From: Desulfobacterales bacterium
GTDB taxonomy: Bacteria > Desulfobacterota > DSM-4660 > Desulfatiglandales > B25-G16
NCBI GenBank assembly: GCA_030672485.1
Contig: DAOVGH010000062.1
Coordinates: forward strand, 1-24,456
Direction: 5' to 3'
Length of the DNA stretch: 24,456 bases
Below the pieces are notes generated by a model. That model ran no database searches, was not told the DNA's origin, and saw nothing but the letters and a program-made list of their open reading frames with translations. The first letter of the stretch is position 1, and each line of letters begins with the position of its first letter. Shown here piece after piece: positions 1 through 6,609 of this stretch. The position numbers and the translations under genes were made by a program.

Positions 1-815
1 TCCATGACCGCCTCTAAGGCCTTTAAAGGATCTACCTCACAGATAATTACCTTGGCGCCATGGCCCTTTGCCCTTGCGGCCACCCCCCGTCCACACCATC
101 CATAGCCAGACACCACAAAGCAGCTTCCTGCAATAAGCCTGTTCGTTGCCCTGATGATTCCGTCAATGGTGCTTTGACCTGTGCCGTATCGGTTATCAAA
201 AAGGTGTTTTGTGTTGGCATCGTTTACGGAGATAACTGGAAATTGAAGCGCACGGTCCCTTTCCATAGAACGAAGGCGAATAACACCAGTGGTTGTTTCC
301 TCTGTCCCTCCCATAACACCGGAAATGAGGGTGTTTCTTTCCTCTCGGGTTAGAGAAAGGCCCCATTCCCTTATTGCCTGGGAGACATCATCCCATTTAT
401 TCAGGGCAATAAAGTGAAGGGAACTGACCAGATCAGCCCCATCATCCATGGTGAGGTTTGGCATGCTTTTGAGGGCTGACAACATATGGCTGTAATAGGT
501 GTGGGTATCCTCTCCTTTTATGGCAAAGACCGGGATTTCATCGTTGGCCACCAACGAGGCAGCAGCATCATCCTGAGTTGAAAGGGGATTGGAGGCACAC
601 AGGGCTAGAGAGGCACCGCCTGCCTTGAGTGTTCTCGCCAGAACAGCAGTCTCTGTGGTTATATGCAAACAGGCGGAAACCCTCAGGCCTGACAGGGGTT
701 TGTCTTTAGAAAACCTCTCTCTGATTGAATTTAAAACAGGCATGCTTTTGCCTGCCCACTCTATTCTGAGCTGACCTTTATCTGCAAGACCGATGTCCTT
801 GATATCATAATCCAT
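1..815 (-). CDS. ahcY: Adenosylhomocysteinase (partial, C-terminal part beyond left edge)
   Basis: Hydrolyses S-adenosylhomocysteine to adenosine and homocysteine (reversible, NAD-dependent, cytoplasmic), removing the product that inhibits SAM-dependent methylation. The start is ATG at 815, with GAGTGAGG a few bases upstream. The 271 visible codons run without a stop to the window edge; the family is usually about 400-430 residues. Family signatures read directly: CLHITTETAVL, ASNPLSTQDDAAA, EETTTGVIRL, NDANTKHLFDNRYGTGQS and the NAD-binding GYGWCGRGVAARAKGHGAKV. No large insertion is visible in the substrate domain, so it looks like the compact Thermotoga/archaeal-like form (inference). It lies 37 bp downstream of metK on the same strand, pairing SAM synthesis with SAH removal. 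No SAH riboswitch fits in the short gap. Confidence 0.97.
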   Translation of the reverse strand, partial: MDYDIKDIGLADKGQLRIEWAGKSMPVLNSIRERFSKDKPLSGLRVSACLHITTETAVLARTLKAGGASLALCASNPLSTQDDAAASLVANDEIPVFAIKGEDTHTYYSHMLSALKSMPNLTMDDGADLVSSLHFIALNKWDDVSQAIREWGLSLTREERNTLISGVMGGTEETTTGVIRLRSMERDRALQFPVISVNDANTKHLFDNRYGTGQSTIDGIIRATNRLIAGSCFVVSGYGWCGRGVAARAKGHGAKVIICEVDPLKALEAVM

Positions 816-852
816 TTTATCCTCACTCGATTTTCAATGTGTTGGCGGAGAT

Positions 853-2010
853 CTATAGCGCCCTTTTTAGTTTTTCAACGAGATCTGTTTTCTCCCAGGT
901 AAACTCCTCTAATTCACGTCCAAAGTGTCCGTAGCAGGCAGTTTTTTTGTATATAGGCCTCAAAAGATCCAACTGCTCAATTAAGGCAGTCGGCCTCATA
1001 TCAAATTCCTTTTCTACCATTTTTGTCATCTCAGCACCAGGCACAACACCGGTTTCATAAGTATCAACCATTAAACCAACGGGCTCTGCCTTGCCAATGG
1101 TGTAGGCCACCTGGATCTCACACTTTTCAGCCAGACCAGCGGCAACTATATTCTTGGCAAGGTAGCGACACATATAGGAGGCGCTCCTGTCCACCTTGGA
1201 TGGATCCTTGCCAGAAAACGCACCTCCACCATGGTGACCAAATCCTCCGTAGGCATCCATGATAATCTTCCTGCCCGTCATGCCGCAGTCCCCCAGGGGG
1301 CCACCCGTAACAAATCTACCAGTGGTATTTACAAAAAACTGTGTGTTTTTATCAATCATTTCAGGGGGGATCACCGCCTTTATCACCTCTTCAATAATTG
1401 CCTCTCTCAGGGTATCGTAGTCAACCTCAGGGGAGTGTTGGGCTGCAATAACAACAGTGTTAACAGTAGTAGGTTTAAAATCTATATACCGAACTGTTAC
1501 CTGGGATTTTCCATCTGGCCTCAGCCATGGAAGCCTTCCGGATTTGCGGACATGGGCAAGCCTCTGGGCAAGGTTGTGGGCAAGATAAATCGGCATCGGC
1601 ATAAAGACAGAGGTGTCACTGCAAGCATATCCGAACATGAGTCCCTGATCACCTGCTCCCTTTTCTTTCAAAAGACCGGTACCATCAACTCCCTGTGCAA
1701 TGTCAGGTGACTGTTTGTCAATGCTTGTAATAACAGCACATGTCTCCCAGTCAAAGCCCATGGATGAGTCGTTGTATCCTATTTCCTTTATTGTCCGTCT
1801 GACAATTTCCGGCATCTCCACATAACAACCAGTCGTTATCTCCCCACCAATAACTACCATGCCCGTAGTAACCATGGTCTCACAGGCTACCCTTCCATAT
1901 TTGTCGAGGGCTATAATCTCATCAAGTACAGCATCGGAGATCTGGTCAGCTATCTTGTCCGGATGTCCTTCGGTTACGGATTCAGATGTGAATAGGAAAT
2001 CGGTGTTCAT
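853..2010 (-). CDS. metK: S-adenosylmethionine synthetase
   Basis: Makes S-adenosylmethionine from methionine and ATP, releasing PPi and Pi; cytoplasmic. At 385 residues it has normal length for bacterial MetK. Visible signatures: N-terminal FLFTSESVTEGHPDKIADQ (His and Asp of the active site), GAGDQGLMFGYACSDT in the middle, and the glycine-rich DAYGGFGHHGGGAFSGKDP followed by KVDRSASYM near the C-terminus. The ATG at 2010 is preceded by an AGAGGAA ribosome-binding site about 8 bases upstream. The 112-bp gap to the DUF502 gene upstream may hold a promoter, but I see no good -35/-10 pair and no recognisable SAM riboswitch. ahcY follows 37 bp downstream and is probably co-transcribed. Confidence 0.98.
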   Translation of the reverse strand: MNTDFLFTSESVTEGHPDKIADQISDAVLDEIIALDKYGRVACETMVTTGMVVIGGEITTGCYVEMPEIVRRTIKEIGYNDSSMGFDWETCAVITSIDKQSPDIAQGVDGTGLLKEKGAGDQGLMFGYACSDTSVFMPMPIYLAHNLAQRLAHVRKSGRLPWLRPDGKSQVTVRYIDFKPTTVNTVVIAAQHSPEVDYDTLREAIIEEVIKAVIPPEMIDKNTQFFVNTTGRFVTGGPLGDCGMTGRKIIMDAYGGFGHHGGGAFSGKDPSKVDRSASYMCRYLAKNIVAAGLAEKCEIQVAYTIGKAEPVGLMVDTYETGVVPGAEMTKMVEKEFDMRPTALIEQLDLLRPIYKKTACYGHFGRELEEFTWEKTDLVEKLKRAL

Positions 2011-2122
2011 CTTAGGTTCCTCTCTTCCTTAAATACTAACATCTTAACGCAAAATGACACATATAAACCAAAATTAAGCAAGCCTTCAATGATAAAAGGT
2101 CCGCCTGGGGTGGCTGACAGCC

Positions 2123-2737
2123 TTATTTTTTGGCCATTTTGGTGCCTTCAGGTGGAGTAAAAATACCACCGGATATGATGAGCTTGAATGCATCCTCAAT
2201 AGTCATATCGAGGCCTACCAATTCATCTTCTGGTATAAGCACATAAAATCCACTCGTAGGATTAGGCGTTGTCGGAACAAAGACATTTATCATATTCTTG
2301 TCGGTTTTTCTCTGTACCTCCCCCCTGCTTTCCCCTGTGATAAAGCCAATAACATACACCCCGCGCCGGGGATATTCTAGCAGTGCCACCCTTCTAAAGG
2401 CAGCGGTTTTCTGCACAAAAAAGGCCTCCAGGAGCTGTTTGACTCCTGAATAGATGATCCTCACTAAGGGAATTCGATCTACCATATTTTCCCCAAGCTG
2501 CACTACCTTCCTGCCGGCAAAGTTTCTCGTCAAAAGGCCGACGGCGGAAATAAGGATAACTGCCAAGATGAAGCCAAGCCCAGGTATCTCTGGAACGTAC
2601 TTAGCAGGGATAAGCTTAAGTACCACATCCATACCTCTGATCAAAAACAGGACAACATATACCGTTATAAAGATTGGTAAAATTACCAGCAGACCAGTAA
2701 GAAAATAATTTTTCAGGCTCGTTGTTAGGCGTTTCAA
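2123..2737 (-). CDS. DUF502 family membrane protein
   Basis: A 204-residue integral membrane protein of the DUF502 family, function unknown. Two strong hydrophobic segments are visible, at about residues 10-33 (YFLTGLLVILPIFITVYVVL) and 53-68 (LGFILAVILISAVGLL). A soluble part follows, with the family-typical RIPLVRIIYSGVKQL and VFVPTTPNPTSGFYVLIP. The start codon is TTG at 2737, overlapping the panC stop within ATTGA, and the panC 3' end supplies GTGAGGG as ribosome-binding site. This points to translational coupling with panC. There is no functional link to pantothenate or SAM metabolism beyond location. Family assignment is confident; role is not known. Confidence 0.9.
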   Translation of the reverse strand: MKRLTTSLKNYFLTGLLVILPIFITVYVVLFLIRGMDVVLKLIPAKYVPEIPGLGFILAVILISAVGLLTRNFAGRKVVQLGENMVDRIPLVRIIYSGVKQLLEAFFVQKTAAFRRVALLEYPRRGVYVIGFITGESRGEVQRKTDKNMINVFVPTTPNPTSGFYVLIPEDELVGLDMTIEDAFKLIISGGIFTPPEGTKMAKK

Positions 2738-3582
2738 TTTTCCCTCACTATAGCATTATCTATCAACCTGGCCTTTCCTACCCTGACTGCCAATGCCAGA
2801 AGGCAAGGTCCATCTATTATTTCGATATCGGCAAGTTTTTCTGGGTCACAGATGGTTATATAGTCGATTTCTGTAAACGGGTGGCTCAGGATCAGTTCCC
2901 GTACTGCATTCTTGATCTTGACAGGATCTTTTTCTCCTTCTGCTACCATAGCCTTGGCTAAACCCAGGCCCTTTTTCAGGCTTAATGCTGAAGATCTTTC
3001 CTCTGGGCTCAAGTAACTATTCCTGCTACTTATAGCAAGGCCATCTGCTTCTCGTACTGTCGGGACCCCAATAATCCCCGTGTCCATGTTCAAATCCCTA
3101 ACCATCCGTTTGATGACAACTAACTGTTGATAGTCCTTTTGACCAAAGATGGCCAGATGGGGTTTGGTGGTACTAAAGAGCTTCGCGACCACAGTGGTTA
3201 CTCCATCAAAGTGTCCGGGCCTTGATTTTCCGCAAAGGTACTTGGTGATCTCTTCTACCCGAACAGTGCTTTGGAAACCATCAGGATACATCTCTTTCAC
3301 TGTTGGCATGAACACTGCGTCTACTCCGGCAGAGCGTGCCTTATTCAGGTCCCCCTCGGCGTCCCTGGGATATGTTTCATAGTCCTCCTGAGGGCCAAAC
3401 TGGATTGGATTAACAAAAATACTCATTATCAATCTATCCCCCTTTTGTCTCCCAACCCTCAATAGCTCGATATGGCCCTGGTGGAGAAAGCCCATGGTTG
3501 GTACAAGGGAGATGATATTTCCATCCCCTCTCCATTTCTCGGACACCTCCTGCATCAATGCTATCTTCTCGATTACCTCCAT
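2734..3582 (-). CDS. panC: Pantothenate synthetase (pantoate-beta-alanine ligase)
   Basis: Condenses pantoate and beta-alanine with ATP, through a pantoyl-adenylate, to form pantothenate, the precursor of CoA; cytoplasmic. It has 282 residues, normal for PanC. Signatures: VPTMGFLHQGHIELLR at 27-42 (the HxGH nucleotide-binding motif is H34-H37), IFVNPIQFGPQEDYETYPR around 54-72, FGQKDYQQL near 145-153 and the KMSKS-like ISSRNSYL at 183-190. The ATG at 3582 lies just left of a repeat and hairpin region, and no clear Shine-Dalgarno is visible. The stop overlaps the TTG start of the DUF502 gene. panB and panD are not in the window. Confidence 0.97.
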   Translation of the reverse strand: MEVIEKIALMQEVSEKWRGDGNIISLVPTMGFLHQGHIELLRVGRQKGDRLIMSIFVNPIQFGPQEDYETYPRDAEGDLNKARSAGVDAVFMPTVKEMYPDGFQSTVRVEEITKYLCGKSRPGHFDGVTTVVAKLFSTTKPHLAIFGQKDYQQLVVIKRMVRDLNMDTGIIGVPTVREADGLAISSRNSYLSPEERSSALSLKKGLGLAKAMVAEGEKDPVKIKNAVRELILSHPFTEIDYITICDPEKLADIEIIDGPCLLALAVRVGKARLIDNAIVREN

Positions 3583-3590
3583 GGTGCTTT

Positions 3591-3659
3591 AAGTGCCTAA
3601 GGTTGTAAGTGCCCGCCCGCCTCGTCCCGCAGAACGGGACGAGGCGGGCCTAAAGTGGC
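3591..3659. repeat. Dispersed repeat, copy A, split by a palindrome
   Basis: The flanks 3591-3613 and 3651-3659, read continuously, match 15689-15720 at 28 of 32 positions. Both copies contain TAAGTGCC followed by TAAAGTG. In copy A a 37-nt palindromic segment (3614-3650) lies exactly between those two halves. Confidence 0.75.
3615..3649. repeat. Perfect 15-bp GC-rich stem-loop (REP-like)
   Basis: GCCCGCCTCGTCCCG at 3615-3629 pairs perfectly with 3635-3649 across a five-base loop, CAGAA. No T run follows on either strand, so it is not a standard rho-independent terminator. It lies about 30 bp upstream of the panC start. It resembles repetitive extragenic palindromes and shares its CCCGCCCGC edge with the structured region at 18451-18531. 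Confidence 0.85.
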
Positions 3660-3965
3660 TACAATCTGAACAGAAAAATAGAAAACAACTTAACTGTTTG
3701 AGTTAACATCATTTTCTTTCTTTGTTTACTCCAGCATATGCAAGAACAGCAGGTAGTCTAGCTCGATTTAGGTCACCTTAACCTTTAGTCACTTTCGGAC
3801 TTTACCTCACTTGATGCCTTGATCCAAGGGGAAGATAATACCTTGTTCCTCTTTCCATGTTCTCTATTTCAAATATTAACTTATCGACCTTTAACAACTA
3901 TATAGCCTTCTTGACGCAATTTTTTTGATCCCCTTTACATGCTCAAGGGCTAAATAACATTCACC

Positions 3966-4859
3966 TTAATGCGTGTCAAGGGGTGTCTTATCTGGTGTAA
4001 GGGCAGAGCTCAAACGTATGTATTCATCTATAGTGAGGGTCTCAGCCCTTCTTCTTGGGTGAACGAGGCACCTTTTGAGGGCCATTGCTATCATTTCCCT
4101 GGATACAGACACCATTCCCCTTTCAAGGGAATTGAGGATTGTCTTCCTCCGGCAACTAAATGCTGCCCTGACGATCCTATGGAAAGATTCCTCATTTTCC
4201 GCTTGAAATGGGTATGGTTTCTCAAAATCAATCTCTAAGACCATGGAATCAACCTTTGGTTTGGGGTAAAAGGCATCCCTTGTAATCTTGATGAGGGGAG
4301 ATACCCGTGCGTAGTACTGACTGATAACACTAAGGGCCCCGTATTCCTTTCCTTTTGGCCCAGCAGTCAACCGTTGAGCCAGCTCGTATTGAAACATCAG
4401 GATTGCACTTTTGATATGGGTTCGATTCTTTATGAGCTTTTCCAGGAATGGGGATGAGATATTATAGGGAAGATTACCTAATATCTTGATCTTTTGTCCA
4501 TATTTATCACATACCTCTTCGAGATCTAGTTTCAGGACATCCCCACAGATAAATGTGACCTTTTCCCTCTCTTTTAGGGAGACCCTTTGCTTCAAAATAG
4601 TCATCAATAAGGGATCCTTCTCTATAGCCACCAGATGGAATATCTGGGGGAGGATTGGGATCGTTAAGGCCCCTAGACCTGACCCTATTTCTACAACCAC
4701 ATCGCCTTTATCAAATCTCGCATGGGTAATAATCATGTCAATCATGCCGGGATCTTCCAGAAAGTGTTGCCCGAGTCTCTTCCTGGGGCTAAGTCCTGAT
4801 TTATTTAGCAAGGCCCTGGAGAGGCTTAGGCCTTGCCGTGCTTTCTTGACGTGCGCCAT
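3966..4859 (-). CDS. rsmA: 16S rRNA dimethyladenosine transferase (RsmA/KsgA)
   Basis: Dimethylates the two adjacent adenosines (A1518 and A1519 in E. coli numbering) near the 3' end of 16S rRNA during 30S maturation, using SAM. It has 297 residues, slightly long for the family because of about 25 residues before the conserved KRLGQHFL (28-34). SAM-binding VEIGSGLG is at 56-63, a nucleotide-contact acid at GDV (106-108), and the catalytic NLPYNISSP at 129-137. The ATG at 4859 overlaps the DUF2062 gene by 34 nt and has no obvious Shine-Dalgarno, so translation is either coupled or begins at a downstream alternative such as the TTG near residue 18. The exact start is uncertain; the identity is not. 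Confidence 0.96.
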   Translation of the reverse strand: MAHVKKARQGLSLSRALLNKSGLSPRKRLGQHFLEDPGMIDMIITHARFDKGDVVVEIGSGLGALTIPILPQIFHLVAIEKDPLLMTILKQRVSLKEREKVTFICGDVLKLDLEEVCDKYGQKIKILGNLPYNISSPFLEKLIKNRTHIKSAILMFQYELAQRLTAGPKGKEYGALSVISQYYARVSPLIKITRDAFYPKPKVDSMVLEIDFEKPYPFQAENEESFHRIVRAAFSCRRKTILNSLERGMVSVSREMIAMALKRCLVHPRRRAETLTIDEYIRLSSALTPDKTPLDTH

Positions 4860-5359
4860 GAAACAAAGGTCTTAAAAAAATAAAAGAGGATAAAATATGA
4901 AGGTACCGCAAATGCTACACCCAATACAATACCTCCCAGGAGAAAGGCCGCAACTCCCATTCCACCAGCGCCCAGAATTCTTGTCACCACATTGAGAAGC
5001 TCTCCATTATTAATTGCCGCCACTAGTGGCGTCAGGGACTTCGTGCTATGATCAAATCCCAGGATGAATGACCCTATCCTGTAAGAATATTTGTAGACTA
5101 TATAAATTGTTACTGGATTGCTTATCCAGGTTCCGAGGGCTGCTGTTATCTTACTTGCCTTGAAGGCAAGGGCCAACGTTACAGCAACGATTGTGTGAAA
5201 GGGGATAATGGGTAGCATACCCGTGAATATGCCCAAGGCCATGCCTAATGCTAACTCATGGGGATGGCCTCTGAGCCTGATGAACCTCAGATATATATAC
5301 CGGAACTGACGCTTAAGGTACGTTTTCGGCCATTCTTTACCCGTGTTTGTTGAATTCAT
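4826..5359 (-). CDS. DUF2062 domain membrane protein
   Basis: A 177-residue membrane protein matching the DUF2062 family. The diagnostic block is visible at about residues 30-90: HPHELALGMALGIFTGMLPI, then TIVAVTLALAFKASKITA and GTWISNPVTIYIVYKYSYRI. Several hydrophobic segments follow, including one near 130-165. Function is unknown; members are often encoded near envelope or glycosyltransferase genes (family knowledge), which is not the case here. The ATG at 5359 has only a weak ribosome-binding site. The 3' end overlaps the annotated rsmA start by 34 nt. The 137 bp upstream, towards tsaD, contains no gene. Confidence 0.87.
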   Translation of the reverse strand: MNSTNTGKEWPKTYLKRQFRYIYLRFIRLRGHPHELALGMALGIFTGMLPIIPFHTIVAVTLALAFKASKITAALGTWISNPVTIYIVYKYSYRIGSFILGFDHSTKSLTPLVAAINNGELLNVVTRILGAGGMGVAAFLLGGIVLGVAFAVPSYFILFYFFKTFVSWRTSRKHGKA

Positions 5360-5496
5360 TGAGTCAATAGGATTTTACCATTAACCCTCTAGGCTAAAGG
5401 ATATACCCACAAAAGAGTAAGTTAGAGAACATAAATTTTGAACCTTAGCCTGTGACGCCGAAGCCCTAAGTCCTTGCCAGAACAGGCAGCATCACA

Positions 5497-6528
5497 TCAA
5501 TGAGGTGCCTGAATTTGATCTAATGGAAATCTTGACCTTGCGTCTAAGGTTAGATCGTCCCTCTGGCCTTTTGCTATTCTGTGATAACCAGCGACAGCTA
5601 TCATAGCCCCATTATCTGTGCAGAATTCGGGACTTGGGGTATAGAGATCAATTCCTTCTTTTGTGATCATTTTTTGTAACTTAGAGCGTAAGTAGTTGTT
5701 TCTAGCTACTCCTCCCGCAAGCACAACTGACTTTACCCCAACTTGATGGGTGGCTGCAATCACCTTATCGACGAGGATATCAACCACTGCGGCCTGAAAG
5801 GAGGCGGCGATATCTGCTATCTTGATCTTATTTTCCTCTGCCTTGTGATGACACCATTTCCTAAAATAGAGGGCAACGGCGGTCTTAAGACCGCTAAAGC
5901 TGAAGTCAAGGGAGTCTTTGGATAGGTAGGCCCGTGGAAAATCAATGGCCTGGGGCCGGCCTGTGGCAGCCAGTTTTTCTATTACAGGGCCACCTGGATA
6001 ACCCAATTCCAGAAGCTTTGCAATCTTATCAAATGCCTCTCCAGCGGCATCATCCAAGGTCTGACCCAACACAGTATAATCCCCAAAATGCCGAACATGA
6101 TAAATATTTGTATGGCCACCCGAAACAGTAAGAGCTACAAAGGGGAAAGGGGGAAGTCTTTTCTCCAAGAAGATAGAGAGAATATGCCCTTCTAAGTGAT
6201 TGATCCCTATGAGGGGGATATTGTTAGCATAGCTAAAGGCCTTGGCGAAATAGATGCCAACTAAGAGGGCACCAACAAGGCCAGGTCCTACAGTAACCGC
6301 TATTGCATCAATATCCTTATTATTGAGGCGGGCCTTTCCAAGGGACTCCTTCACAACAGGGACGATATTTCTGATATGTTCTCTTGAGGCAAGTTCCGGG
6401 ACTACCCCCCCATACCTGTGGTGGACAACGACCTGAGAGTTAACAACGCTAGACAATAATCTCTTTCCATCTTCTACTATTGCTGTACAGGTATCGTCGC
6501 AGGAGGTATCTATACCAAGTATGATCAT
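5497..6528 (-). CDS. tsaD: tRNA N6-adenosine threonylcarbamoyltransferase
   Basis: Transfers the threonylcarbamoyl group from threonylcarbamoyl-AMP to A37 of tRNAs that read ANN codons. It works in a complex with TsaB and TsaE. It has 343 residues, normal length, with an ASKHA fold. Signatures: N-terminal ILGIDTSCDDTCTAIV, metal-binding H111 and H115 in GINHLEGHI, VALTVSGGHTNIYHV around 131-145, FSFSGLKTAV, and VVLAGGVARNNYLR near the C-terminus. tsaE is about 4.5 kb upstream on the same strand; tsaB and tsaC are not in the window. The start ATG at 6528 has a weak ribosome-binding site within a short region rich in CTCGTTAC-like repeats. Confidence 0.98.
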   Translation of the reverse strand: MIILGIDTSCDDTCTAIVEDGKRLLSSVVNSQVVVHHRYGGVVPELASREHIRNIVPVVKESLGKARLNNKDIDAIAVTVGPGLVGALLVGIYFAKAFSYANNIPLIGINHLEGHILSIFLEKRLPPFPFVALTVSGGHTNIYHVRHFGDYTVLGQTLDDAAGEAFDKIAKLLELGYPGGPVIEKLAATGRPQAIDFPRAYLSKDSLDFSFSGLKTAVALYFRKWCHHKAEENKIKIADIAASFQAAVVDILVDKVIAATHQVGVKSVVLAGGVARNNYLRSKLQKMITKEGIDLYTPSPEFCTDNGAMIAVAGYHRIAKGQRDDLTLDARSRFPLDQIQAPH

Positions 6529-6529
6529 A

Positions 6530-6605
6530 ACACTCGTTACTCGTTTCTTCCGTGTGTGGACTCGTTATCATAAATCCGTTTTTCAAACCAGCAACCAGCA
6601 ACGAG
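6530..6605. repeat. Short simple-repeat spacer between kinase gene and tsaD
   Basis: Contains near-repeated ACTCGTTACTCGTT at the left and a tandem AACCAGCAACCAGCAAC at the right. It has no coding content. Similar TTGTTA/CGTTAC-rich text occurs at 18574-18610. Recognised by eye as low-complexity intergenic sequence. Confidence 0.45.
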
Positions 6606-6609
6606 CCAT

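Larger units (their letters stand above)
3583..3965. other. Gene-free interval between rsmA and panC with repeat and hairpin
   Basis: This 383-bp stretch holds no convincing gene. Its left part (3591-3659) carries a dispersed short repeat interrupted by a GC-rich palindrome (separate entries). A weak AT-rich hairpin sits at 3690-3706 (TTAACT, loop GTTTG, AGTTAA). The remainder is AT-rich without a long open frame. On the minus strand the frame of rsmA stays open for about 26 codons after its stop and reads weakly protein-like, but has no start. I found no convincing sigma70 promoter for panC here. Confidence 0.6.

Noticed and set aside
1023..1710. Plus-strand open frames opposite metK
   Set aside because: They are antisense to a clearly real, conserved gene and have no family resemblance.
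2011..2122. Possible SAM riboswitch before metK
   Set aside because: The 112-bp gap shows no recognisable conserved SAM-riboswitch core and no terminator stem.
3690..3706. AT-rich hairpin (TTAACT/AGTTAA) as a terminator for rsmA
   Set aside because: Weak 6-bp AT stem with an interrupted T stretch; not convincing as a terminator.
3890..3965. Open frame continuing after the rsmA stop on the minus strand, protein-like for about 26 codons and, after a +1 shift at a run of seven A, for 13 more
   Set aside because: No start codon or ribosome-binding site, very short, and no family recognised; probably chance.
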